Shown here: one piece after another, positions 44,490 to 57,044 of the stretch
Layout: each line of letters starts with the position of its first letter
Numbering within the stretch: the stretch's first letter is position 1
NCBI GenBank assembly: GCA_025200525.1
Contig: CM045767.1
Coordinates: 3,545,437 to 3,609,436, forward strand
Reading direction: 5' to 3'
DNA length: 64,000 bases
From: Camellia lanceoleosa
Taxonomy: Eukaryota > Streptophyta > Magnoliopsida > Ericales > Theaceae
Position numbers and translations under genes: made by a program
Notes under the pieces: model-generated
Told to the model about the DNA's origin: nothing
Database searches by the model: none
What the model saw: the letters and a program-made list of their open reading frames with translations, nothing else

Positions 44490-47400
44490 ATGGCAGTGAG
44501 ACTGAGCTCAGTGAAGCCTCTGATTACAGATTCGCTGCCTTCTTGGCCCCGCAATTCGAGGCAGCTTTTTGCTTCCATTTCAAAGAATAGTCGAGTTGGA
44601 GTCTCAGCAACTCAAATGGCGACTAGTACAAAAGTCATTGATTCACATTTACATGTTTGGGCATCTCCTGAGGAGGTAATCAAACTTAACTTATATACAT
44701 ATCTAGATAGATAGATAGATATAGATATAAATTATGATGTATTTGGTTTGTATATTGTTGGGTTGAAGGCTGCAGATAAATTCCCTTACTTTGCTGGACA
44801 AGAACCCACTTTACCAGGTCATGTTGATTTCTTGCTTGAGGTAATCTCTTGCTTAATTAGTTTTCAACTCTTCTGAATTCTTCTGTAAATAATAGGATTA
44901 CCATTTACAGCCTGTTTGGATTGGGTGATTTGGGAAGGGAAAAAAAAGAAAAGAAAAGAAATGAATTTCTCTCGGTTCATATCACTCCTTTGGATAAGCA
45001 AAGAGGTGAGAAATGGAGTGAAATCGAGAGAGACCCATTTCACTCATGACCCTTATTTTGGAGAAATTTTTGTATGCTAACACTTGGCACTACCTTTCAT
45101 AAATCACAAATGTATATGCAAACACCCAACATAAATGTAGTGGAACCTACTATCAAAGTCAATCACAATAGTAGAGGTACCACATGGCATATAGCCCATC
45201 CGCATACAAAAATTACTCCTTATTTTGTATCTCCCCAAAAGTGGAGACATTGGGAGAGAAAAGAAACTATAACTAAATACTATTTTTTTTAGTTTTCCAC
45301 TATATATATATACACACTTTTTTGGCTAACTATTAGATAAATGTGCAATTGGGAAGTTAGTTTTCCATTTTCTTTACATTTTCCGTTATTGGTCCATGTA
45401 CCTAAGTAGAAATCTGAAGATGGGCTTCACGAAAATAAACCCATGGTCTTCTCATGAAAATTGGAGGCTTTTTGCTCCTTGAAAGTTCCAAGTTGACTAA
45501 TAACTGCCTATTTTGGTATCTATAATTGTAAGATGATATCCCAACATTTAAAAAAATAAATAAATAAATATTTTAGCTATAATAACATCTAGTGGAGCAG
45601 AAACCTTCAATAATCAATGTCATGTTTTCACAGTGCATGGCAGAAGCAGGAGTAGATGGTGCACTCATTGTCCAGCCCATTAATCATAAGTTTGACCACT
45701 CCTATGTGACAAGGTCAGTTAAAATTATATGTATTTTTGCATAAGAATAACAAAATAATTATTAACATGTGAATTGTATAGACTCGCGGGGGCAAGTTTT
45801 CCATTACTCCGACTTTTGGACCATCCTCTGCTAAAGAAATGGCCTTTTCGTTAAATTGACAAAGGGATTAGTTGATGGTTAGCATCATATGTTTAAGCTT
45901 GAAGATTAGCTGCAGTTAATGTCGGTAGTTTATCACATCAATTGATTCTTTTCTTTCCAAGTTCTTCCAGGTCTAATGTTAATAGGTATTTCTTATGCCA
46001 AGTTAATTATTGGACAGTGTCTTGAAAAAGTATCCAACCAAGTTTGTTGGTTGCTGCCTCGCAAATCCAGCAGAAGATGGGAGTGGGCTTAAGCAGCTTG
46101 AACATCTTATTTTGAAGGTCTTTAAAGAATATCAAGCTATTAGAAAACCAGTATGTTGTAATAGAAGAATCATTTGATGGAGAATCTTTTCTTGTGCTAG
46201 GATGGTTATCGTGCTGTTCGCCTCAATCCATATTTGTGGCCTTCTGGTCAACAGGTATTGATCTTCACACAAAAATCATTGCTACTAGAATTAACTCCGT
46301 GTTTTTTTTCTTTGCTTATTTCATGAGAGAATTATTGGAGCATGGTTATTAGTAACATTTTGTTGGATTTTAACCTTCTTGAAGGAGAAAGTGATGATAT
46401 TTCATTCCCATGTCTTTTATGGTTACTCGTGATGAAGTTTTTATCATGTTTAATGATCTTAACAGATGACAAATGAAATCGGAAAAGCAATGTTCTCTAA
46501 AGCCGGAGAGCTTGGAGTACCGGTGGGTTTCATGTGTATGAAGGTACGAAGTTCTTCATTAGCTCCTCTCAAAAAAGCCTTAATTGCATCTTTGTTGTTA
46601 CAGTTCTGCCTGGTCACGATTTCCCAGATTATCTATGCTGGGTTTTTTTATTTTCTTATTTTGTTATTGTCTTCAACGAATTTTTTCATATTCTTTCATA
46701 AATGTTTTACTGTTTAAGTGCATTTAGATTATGTGCATCTAAGAAGGAAAAAAAATTACTAGAATATGAAAAAAGTTCACTAAAGAGGCACAAAAAAAAA
46801 AAAAAAAAGAACAAAAAGCCCAAAAAAAGTTCCAAAAACTAAACAAAACAAGATGAACTTGATTGATTTATGTTCATGATTCACCCACTTGATATTCAAC
46901 TAAACCATGTTATTAGTTATAGATGCCAATGATTTTTGACTTATTAATAGATCTTTTCAGGGTCTTAATCTTCATCTATCAGAAATTGAGAAATTGTGTA
47001 CAGAATTTCCCTCGACTGCTGTAATGCTTGATCATGTGGCTTTCTGCAAACCACCAACGTAAGCACCCTCGTATATGACTTCTTAAGATAATTCCAGGTA
47101 AATGACTTTGGTGGTTGTTCTTATGTGTGTTATCTTGCAGAAATGACGAGGAAAGCCTTGCTTTCTCAGAGCTTTTAAAGCTATCTAGATTTCCACAGGT
47201 AGAATGTGCTGCACAACTTATTCTGTCCGCTCTTTGTAATTGTATGTTTTGTTTCTTGATTTTCCCATGCTTTGCTCCTTGATTTTATTTGGGTAAATTA
47301 CACTGCTAGTCTCTCTAGTTCGAGCAAGGTTTTCACTTTGGTCTCCATTGCTCCAATTTAATCCCTACACTTCCAATTGCATTTGGATGTAGTCCCTCTG

Positions 47401-48884
47401 TCAGTTGCGATAAGCATTTTGGAAGGAAAAAGGACATGCGCGACTCACTTGGGCATTTGAGCAATTCCTTTTAAAGAAAGAAAATTAAATAAATAATAGG
47501 TGGTCCGCATAGTTTCTTCTAAATCCCACTTTCATCCCTCTACTTTCGAATTTGTTGTTTTTCCATCCAAAATGCTAGTGGAATTGACAGAAGGACCACG
47601 TTGAAACATAATTGGAAGTGTGGAGTTCAAATTGATAAAATTGAAACTACAAAGACCAAAGTCAAATCGCACAAAAGCTATAGGAATCAATAGTGTAATT
47701 TTTCCTATTTATTTATAAGATTTTGGACAGGGTGACTCCTAGAACTGGCTGGACTATTTTTCGAGTATTAGTTGGACAACTAGGTTCCCACCCCCAACCC
47801 TTTCTGATAAAATTTGAAAGTATGAGAGCACACAAATTTTTGAATGCTTGTCTGATGTACTGCTGAACTGCTCTAGCCTAGAGCCTTCATGCTGATTATT
47901 ATTGACAAATTCATAGCAAATTCCATGGCCGTCTTTACCAATGGCGGATAGCTCTAGGCACATAGCAGCAACTCTAGATTAGACAAACCCCTGATGTTTA
48001 CACCCTTATAGGGTTAGACCATCTCCAACGCTTAACCAAACCCAGCATCAGATTTAAATTTTGATGAAAAAGCCACTTTTTTGAGCTCCAACGGTTTCAC
48101 CAAATCGATACCAAATCGAAAATTCAGCAAATTTTGCATCAAAATGAGAACAGGCGAAGCATTTCACCAAAACACTGTTCCTGACCGTTGGGATGAGAGA
48201 ACCGGGCGACCATCCGGGTGACCAACAAAAGTTCAAAAGGTTCGCCGGTTCAAACCAAAAAAAAAAAAAAATATTTTGAGTTCAAAAGGTAAAAGGTTCA
48301 ACCGGTTCAATTTGATGCAACAAATTTGATGTAAACCGTTGGAACGCGAAGTATCAAATCAAGGAAATCGCTCATTTTTGACTCAAATCTGATGAAATTT
48401 TTGCTGAACCGTTGGAGATGCTTTTACATACATGCATACATAATGAATTCCTTAGTGCCATTTTAGTGATAGTTCAGATATTAATATGTGGACTCAAAAC
48501 TTAACATGACAGGTTCATGTAAAATTTAGTGCCCTATTCCGGGTGTCAAGAAAGCCATTTCCATATGAGGATTTGTCTGAAGTTCTTTCCCAAGTAGTCT
48601 CTAGCTTTGGTGCCAACCGTGTCATGTGGGGCAGGTAGACATTATCTTCTTTTCTTCCTGGTATCTATTAAAAGACTCACACTTGAAAGAAGCAACTTTG
48701 AAATGACTTCGCTAATTTTCTCTTGCTCAGTGACTTCCCATTTATTGTTGCGGAGTGTGGGTATAAAGACACCAAAGAAGCAGTATCTGCCATTGCCAAT
48801 CGAGTGCCTCTATCATTATCTGAATTGGAATGGATCATGGGTAGAACAGTTATGCAACTCTTTCGCGGACACTGGCTCTCTTAA
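44490..48884 (+). CDS. Amidohydrolase-family (Amidohydro_2) protein, ten exons
   Basis: Exons: 44490-44675, 44769-44840, about 45633-45713, 46018-46117, 46201-46254, 46466-46543, 46961-47058, 47141-47198, 48513-48634, 48731-48884; about 333 residues. The protein is a TIM-barrel metal-dependent hydrolase of the 2-pyrone-4,6-dicarboxylate-hydrolase/lactonase-like group. It has HLHVW (metal-binding HxH, about residue 53), IVQPINHKFDHSYV, KYPTKFVGCCLANP, GYRAVRLNPYLWP, AVMLDHVAFCKPP and WGSDFPF (the active-site Asp is split by intron 9). The first ~45 residues are Ser/Arg/Lys-rich with few acids, like a plastid transit peptide. Met43 (MATSTKVIDSHLHV) could start a cytosolic form. The substrate in plants is not known to me. 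No lesions are seen. Confidence 0.9.
47291..47705. mobile_element. MULE-type MITE in intron 8 of the amidohydrolase gene
   Basis: It starts GGGTAAATTACACT and ends AGTGTAATTTTTCC. Inverted similarity continues inward (TTCACTTTGGTCTC and the complement of AAAGACCAAAGTCAAA). Flanking 9-mers ATTTTATTT and TATTTATTT agree at 7 of 9. Non-coding. Confidence 0.65.
48017..48423. mobile_element. Tourist-like MITE in intron 8 of the amidohydrolase gene
   Basis: It begins GACCATCTCCAACG and ends CGTTGGAGATGCTT, with TTA at 48014-48016 and 48424-48426. Many AACCGGTTC/CCGTTGG words are present. CATCTCCAAC ends are common in plant MITEs. Confidence 0.6.
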
Positions 48885-49589
48885 GCAATTCGACATCTCT
48901 TCGCTTGCAACATGCTGTGTTAAAAATCATGTACTGAAGATGGCTAGATTTGTGGAATGTTATTGTGAGGCTGATTATGTAGTTGGACACAGCTTATGAC
49001 TTTAAGTTTAGAGTAATTAGTTTGCTCAACAATTAGCTTTGGTAATGAGCTGGAAATTAGAAGTTAGATTGTTGCCATAGTTTTGGTAATGATTGCAAAA
49101 TTCAACTAAAAGTTGTGTACCTTGTGATCATGTTTTGCAATAGTTTGTTTATCCAGATTCGTAATTGATCATAATTTGTTTGTTGTGCAGCAACTCGATA
49201 AACACGTGGATAGTCAAAGCATGTTAGTCTAGTTCTACGCATCCATAAAGCAAAACCATCGAAGAAAACAATTCACATACACGATTCTCGTAATGTGATT
49301 GATTTCACTAACAAAAAAACCGTCTATACAACAATTCACATACAGGAGATTAATTTCACTAACAAAAAAACCGTCTGTACAACCTTTCGCTAACCGTATC
49401 GATTTCTAAAACTAAAAACCAGGTCTTGTAATCACCCCCATCATCATAAATCAGATGCAAATGTGGGGGGACAAAAAAAATTAAAGAATATCAAACTTGC
49501 AAATGCTTTACAGAAATTGTATACTGTACAGCTTTTAAGAAACAAAGAATAATACAATAAAAGCTCCTAAAACTAAATACATTCTTCGA
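48885..49589. other. Convergent 3' region of two genes
   Basis: 705 bp separate the stop codons of the amidohydrolase (plus) and EXA1-like (minus) genes. It holds both 3' untranslated regions and a small direct repeat (AATTCACATACA...CACTAACAAAAAAACCGTCT at 49270-49331 and again at 49332-49381). No other gene is seen. Confidence 0.6.
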
Positions 49590-52500
49590 TTAATCATCTA
49601 TCCCTTGAATTTCACCCATCATGATACGATTGCTTGTGACCTTGAACCCCAGAAGCGCTGGATTGATTTGCCTCCCTTTCTTCCCTTTCTTTTTCGCACT
49701 TCGGCCTCCCTGTGTTCCGTCCGATGACTCCAAACCTCCCAGTGAAAGATCCTCAGGCTGTGCCGGCTTCTTGGCATTGCTTTTGAGCATGTCGATGAAC
49801 GATGGCTCTGAAGCGTCAGCATCACTGCAAGACGAGGTCCGTCGAAAACATACATCTTTCTTGCCAGATGCCATAACGTCAGAACTTTGGCTTGCTGGAT
49901 TATTTCCCCCTGGCTCCTGTCTTCCCCCTAATGCATTCAAAATCAACTAAATACTTTGAGCCAGAGATAACCATAGGAGTAACCATAGTGAGGCAAAGAA
50001 AGAAAAGAAAAAAAAGATTTTGGTCTGTAATCTAGGTGAGAAAAGACAAGAAATAATTATATTTTCTCACTATCATGTTTGGATAAATAAGAAAGCAAAA
50101 TATGCCATAGGGATATTGATCAAATTTCTTTTTCTTCCTTATATTTTGATGGACAACTGCATTACCATAAAAAATACGCAATCAATTAACTTGTTTCTCA
50201 CAAATTCTCACCACTTTGGATGAGAAATGAAACCCCATAAAATAAGAAAATTCTCTCTCCATTTCTCACCAACCTTACAAAATCAAACATGAGAAGAGAG
50301 TTTTCCTTCACTTCTCATCATTTCTCATTAAATCACATGATCCAAACGTACTATAATTAAACTCTGCAAAAGCTACAAACAATATTCTTCTGCCCCAAAA
50401 TTTAGAATGCACACTTGCCCGCACACAGGTGTGCGAGAGAGAGAGAGAGAGAGAGAGACCTCTGCCTAACAGGTTTTTGTGATTGGCAAAGCCTAAAATT
50501 GCAGTTATACGGAAAGCAACTGATATGGAGGATTTATACACCAACTCAGAAGATTTCAAGTTTAAAAAAAAAGTGGGGTTGTAAATTGACATACCTTCAT
50601 AAGGAACTGAAGTCGGAGGATTTTTGCCTCTGATGACTGGATCAGAAGACAGCTCAGACAGCCCTTCTTGAGATGCTGCATTCCGTGAGACAGGTGGACG
50701 TTTCAGCAAAACATTGTCCCGCCCTTTGGATGCAACAGCTGGTACCCTGTCAAAATAGCGAAATGTATGTTACCAAAGACATGCAGAAATATTGGCAAGC
50801 TTGTAATTGACCACATACCCCTTCCTTCAACTCCAAAATTGAGAGAACTATTTTTTCCAGTATATAATACTAACATGCCGTTATATCAAACAAGTTAGAT
50901 GAACACAAGAAGTTGACTAAAACAAAAGAAAAAAATGGACTAATTTAATCAACTTAAAACCAAGACAACATAATCTTAGATTGTGTTTAATGACAATCCA
51001 CATACTCAACTTCCATAGGAAAAAAAAAAAAAAAGGACACGACACAAAATGGAATCTTTGACTATCTTAGCAAAATAGGTCAGTAAGATCACACATAATG
51101 ACCCTTAAGTTCAAAAACAAAAAAATTTGAAAGTGAAGATTTTTCCTTAGTGGTAGACTTCACTGCCTCTCTTTTAGTAAAGCTTTGTGCTATCCAGGTT
51201 TTTCCTTCAACTGATATTCTTAGAAAAATGAAGAAATGATTATATAATACTTTTACAAAAATTCAAAAAAGGAGATGAAGGACCAATTCCTTTTGGTGTA
51301 GCTTCGAGCTATCCAGGCCTTTCGTTTAAATATCTGAAGCAGTAGTGTAATACAACAAAAGGAATCCTTACCAGTCCTTGGCAACCTCTTCTGTAAAAGA
51401 ATCACGACGACCAATTTTGTCAGTGTAGAAGGCTGTATTGCCACCTGGAACCAGTTCTTAGAAACAATCACTCAAATGAACAAAATGGAAGCCAATCCAG
51501 AAAAGGTTAAGAGTAAATTACCAGTAATGCCTTGTGAATTACGCCTGCCAATGACATTTATTGGCATTTCCCCAAGGTCTATAGCAGGCAATGCACCCTG
51601 CTCAGCCATGCCTTCTGGAAGCTCTGCAGCTGACTTCTTCATCATACCAACCTCACTTTTGAATCCTCCTTGTTTTTTCGCCTCCATGTCCGAGGAGTCC
51701 CTTTCCATAGATGACTTAGCAATCATGTTGGAATTTGTGTAAATTGCTTGAGAAGTTTCATCGACGCCCAAAAAAAAGTGGTCTCCTTCCATTAATACTC
51801 CAGAATTGGATCTAACAGGCAGTCTTTCACTGCTTTCCAAAGCGCTAGCCTCCTCATCAGCTAAACGAACTTGTGGTGGTCCACCTGAATTAGAGTCATA
51901 AGGTCCGACAGTATATGAGTGGTTTATACCTGCTTCTTGATCTGATAAAAGACTAAAGGATTGATTAGAAGAGCTTGTTCCAGAATAGCGACCCGAAGGT
52001 GCCCTTCTGTCATAAGATACTCCATTGTTGCTCACATCTAAGGAATCAGTTGATTGATGGCCTGATTTTCGATGGAGCAATTCCATAAGCAAACGCTTTG
52101 AATTGTCGTCGCTTGTTCCTGCTGACATCCATAAACTCGGATCTTCAGGAGTCATTTTAACTTCTGAATCCCTAGCCTGTGGCTCAGAATTACGATGCAA
52201 TTGACGCATCCGAGATTCCATCCACTCATTTGGTGGCTGACCATTGTTCTCAGACCAGTGGCCCTTGATTGCATCAGAATGTGAAGCATGAAATTGATTG
52301 GGAACCAAAGGGTGGTGAGTGTGTGTACCAGAGGAGAACCCACTCATTACTTGACCAGGAGAGTGTACTCGTGCGGTTGGCTCTTGCATATCCAAACCTT
52401 GTCCGCGTGCCATAGAATTTACATCTAGGTTCATTCCCGGAGCACCACCGGGCAATGACATTCCCCGCTCAAATTGCAATAAGCCAGGATCATAGAGGCC

Positions 52501-55500
52501 CCGTTGAAATTGATCTTGCAATGAAAGATTCCTGTCAAGGTGACTCAGTTGCTCCTCGGGGGATGGTCTCTGTTGTTGCTGATAAAAATCTAATGGGCCA
52601 AACCCTGCAGACTGAGTTCGGTGTGCACCAGCAGGACTTCTGAGGAAGTGCTTGGTTTCATCAACAGGCCAGACAGAACCAATGTGTCTCTCTTCATCCA
52701 TTTCCATCCGCTGCCTCAACCCCGCAGACAACTGCCTCGCATGCAACTGCTCTTGCTGTTGCTGAAGCATCTGGTGTTCCAAAGAGCGCATCTGTCCATG
52801 CTTTGAACGTGACACAAGCTCCAACAGATCACTCTGATGCCCTTGATGTGGTGTTTGCCCAAATTTTGCTTGTATAAGATGCTCAAGGGATGGATCAGCA
52901 TGCCTTGGAGCATGATGTGAACGCTGTTGTAATTCATGAAAAATTTGCTGGTTCAACAAAACCTGATCAAGACCATTGTTTGTTCTAACAGCATCAACAC
53001 GAGACTGTCCATGGCCAGAATCATGCATTTGACTCTGCAGCAATTGATCAAGAAGCAGCTGCCGAGCTTGGGACTGCTGTTGCTCCTGCAATAGCAATTT
53101 CTGTTGATGAAGCTGATGTTGTTGCTGCAATTGATGCTGTTGTTGGAGCTGAATCTGCCGCTGCTGGTGCATCTGTAGGGCCAAAAGGTGTTCAAGATCT
53201 GGTCCTGTTTGATTGGCCAGCTGTTGGTGGTGAATAGAATTCCGACTATGTACTTGTTCCAGCAGTGATTCATTCATGTGGGGATGAGGAGATAACAGAC
53301 TGAGCTGTTGCTGATATTGTTGTGACAAAAGCTTTTCTGATGCATCAAAGCGGTTGGATTCTTGATCCATATGTTGCAACCGGAGAGCATCCATGGCATC
53401 TTGATACAAATTGGGGCCACGAACCATATTTCTTTTGTAAACATTAGACCATGTCTCTGCAGCATCAGTTGAATCAGCCACTGCTCCAAATGAACCAAGT
53501 CTTCCAGCTATAGGGTTGACAAGTTGATCAGGAGCACCACCACCAGAAGACACATTTGACAACTGGTTATGCCTTGGGAAAGGGCCTTCAAGCTCAGACC
53601 ATAACAACCCAAAAGGATGCAACTTATTGTTATTCTGATTTGCCATGCCAGATTCGGTAAATTCAGTTGCAGTATCATTAATGCTCATAGAAGTTTTCCT
53701 TATAGGATTGCCACCACTTCCAGGTCTACCTGGAAACACAATTTCTGTAAAGAAAATTGTAAACATTAGGACAAGATACAAACTCCATCAAAAGGGTAGT
53801 ACAATTTAGACCAAAAACAAAAAAAATGTAGCCAACCTTCTTCCTGAGCTCCCAAATCATGAAAGCGTTGACCCTCAGAATATGGGGCTTGCAATGGACC
53901 TTCATGCTCAGAAATTCTTGACTGAACATGCTGCATCGGTAGACCATCAAACCCAGACAATTGCCAGCGGTGGTCAATTGAGGCAGATGAATGAGCAATT
54001 TCAGGAACAGGGGCAGAAGCGGGCAAACCAAGCCCTGATTTCTCTTCCAAAGCTCCAGGCTGTTCGACATTGGAACTTATGTTGGTACTATAGGCATGTC
54101 CATCTATGACTTTCAGATGAGGCATAACCTCACCCAACTCTTGGAATGGCATTCCCTCAGGAGCATCTGACAAGCGGACAGGAAGGTCTGTCCCAAAAAA
54201 CCCTTGCTCAAACCATGAAATGATGTCAACCCCAAGAAACGGTCCCTGGATCTCTCCTTGAGGATCACAGTAGAACAAACTCAACTCCTCTGGTGGGATA
54301 CACCCTTCTAACTGATATTCATTGTGGCTGCCCTGAAAGTGCAGCGGATTGCCACTCCAACTCTGCTCAGAAGACGGAGAAACAAATAAAGAATTTGAAT
54401 CATTCGGAAGCTTGGTGCTGATATCAAACACAGCAGCGGATGCAATGTCATCAACAGAAGGATGTTTGGTAAAGGCAGAATCTGCAACTTTGAGATGAGT
54501 ATTCTGGTGAGCACCACTAATCTCTTGCACATCACAGAAATTATTCCTATTTGAAATTGTTGTCATCGCTTCATCTGCATTCATACCAATAGTAGCTGCG
54601 GGGACTTTAACTTCCCCTTCACGATTAATATCTCCTTCTGAAATAAAATAAATGTGGATCTCTGTTCAAAAGATCCCTAAAAACAAAAAAAACAAAAAAA
54701 AATAGAAATTTATTGTTACAAGGGTTGAAGGTTTGTCACAAACCATATATCAAATTCATTTTAGGACCCTCGTTGTTGAAGGTGCTACAATCGTCATCCT
54801 GTTGAGTGTTATCACACCCAACAACTCCAAAGATATCAGTGATCTCATCAGTGATAATTGAGGGAAGGCTACCGTGCTTCCCATTGGTGGGTTCCAAGTC
54901 TCCAGCATCTGGGTAGAAACATTCTCATGAGATGTAAGAAGACAGAAAGGAACAAAAGAATGTGCCAAAAACAAACAAATAAGGAAACAAAAAAAACAAT
55001 GCCCAATTAGTACACATAAATGTGTGTTTAGGCGGAGAAAGATTGAGTACACATCTAACCTTTGGCATAATGCACAAAGTAACGGTCCCAAGACTTGAAC
55101 CCATAACCTCAACGTTATTAGGTCAAGTCTTAACCATTGAACCAATGGCGCCAAACAAATAAGGAAACAATAAATAATAAATACATCAGATGTCACATAG
55201 TCATAAAATGAAATAAAGCTCTTTCTAAATGAATCACCTGCAATGTTATCAGTTGATCTGCCTTTTTTAAATGAACTGTACAACACCCCACTACTGGTGA
55301 TTTTTCCCTTCCATATATCTCCAAGTATACCCTGAAAACATAGCAGAAACATAAAGAACCCTCGTGTGAAAAAACACAAACATGGCACAGTACAAATATA
55401 TTCATCTGAGTCGCTAATTTAAAGAACTTACCTCCTCTTGTGCATCAGGAGCGACGAAAGCCAATGGCTCAATAACAGTAACTTGTGTCACAGGTGGTAC

Positions 55501-57009
55501 TTCCTCCATCTGGTCAGGAATTGCATCAAAATACCGATCTAGTTTTTGCCTGCGGTAAATGTCAAGAAGCTTCCCCCTCGGGTAGCAAAATGTATCAGCT
55601 GAGGAACATGGCTTACCAGGGACACTTTCAGTCCGGTCAACTTGAGCAGCATTAAGGGAACCTGCGGATGAAGGTCTTACAACTGATACACTAGATCTTC
55701 CCCGTCCTATAGTAAACCCCATACTAGAACCCTCTGCCCTTCCTCTCTCCAGTCCAAACCCAGGTGCAGCACGGTAGGAACCTGGCCCACTAGAATTTCC
55801 CTCCATCCTATGGCGTGGCCTCCACTTGTCACGTGAATCCGTGTCACGGTCAGGAGCTGCACGGTAGTTGCTACTTACAAATGATTGATTATCACTATGA
55901 GTATCATCCTTCTCTGCATCTGCCCTTTTTTCAGTCCGGGTTTCCTTATCTTTGTCATCAGGACCCCACCTAGATGACCACTTGCTATCACGGCGGGTAT
56001 CATGTGCAGAACTGCGATTACTAACATCATGCCACCTATCAGAGGACAAAGCCTTATTGTCAGTATTTTCTCTAACTGGAGTGTTATCAACACGACGATC
56101 AGTCTTCCTGCGATCTCTTCTACCAAGCAAGCCAGTTTCCCTCTCTTCTTCACGCCAGCGGCGACTGCTATCAGTCTCAGTTGCAATTTTTCTCCAATCT
56201 CTTTTGTCCTCCGGGACTTCTGGACGCCAGCCCTCCTTCTGATTGGGATCAACAGGATTTCCCAGAGACAGAGAACTTGGTTGACGCATTTCCTGTCATA
56301 CATTGAACAATAGAAAAAAGTGTGAAACATATATATTGTCTCAATCAAATACAGATCACATCAGAATGATGGAGATATATGTTTAAAAGGTAGAAATTGA
56401 GAGAAGGATAGCTGTGTTATCCTATTTTAATTGAACATCTCACAACATTTGCAAGATTGTAGTTCTATTAACCACCTCAATGGTGACTGCAAGAAAGTGC
56501 AGATTGCCATCCACGTTGCAATGGCAATACTAGACTCGACCAATTTATTGTTTCCAGAACCCAGTAAGCAGGTTGCAGTAAAGGTTTTGATTTAGGTCTG
56601 AATTGAGATGGTTAGAACTCATAATAAAATGTCAGTTCTGGTTGAAATCATGTTCTTTAGAAGCATTTTATACAACCCAGACAATGATTTTGTGGAATGC
56701 TCACATATTCTAATTCATTTAGAGTTGCTTTCTTTTTATTTTAATCGTGTCTTACTGCAACCCAGTTAGCAGGTTGCGGTACAAGGTTTCAATTTAGATC
56801 TGAATTAAGAAGGTCAGAAGTCATAATAATAATGTCAGTTCTGATTGAAAAAATAGCTATGCTACCTATTGTCTTATGAGTCAAAAGTAACATGACAAGC
56901 ACATAGATTGTGGAACCTAGCAAGAAGCATTTTGTACAACCCAGCAATCACTTTGTGAAATGTTCACATATTCTATTTCATTTAGAGTTGCTTACTGTTT
57001 ATTCTTAAA

Positions 57010-57044
<35 letters not shown>

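Noticed and set aside
44930..45300. A MITE in amidohydrolase intron 2 starting GCCTGTTTGGATTGGG
   Set aside because: The left end looks like a Tourist-type terminus but I could not find a matching right end or duplication.
50020..50352. A MITE in EXA1-like intron 10 ending TGATCCAAACGTACT
   Set aside because: The right end is MITE-like but no matching left end was seen.
54756..55388. 210-codon minus-strand frame as an extra exon
   Set aside because: It runs across exons 5 and 6, the intron and the SINE of the EXA1-like gene in mixed frames. The spliced frame is better supported by family similarity.
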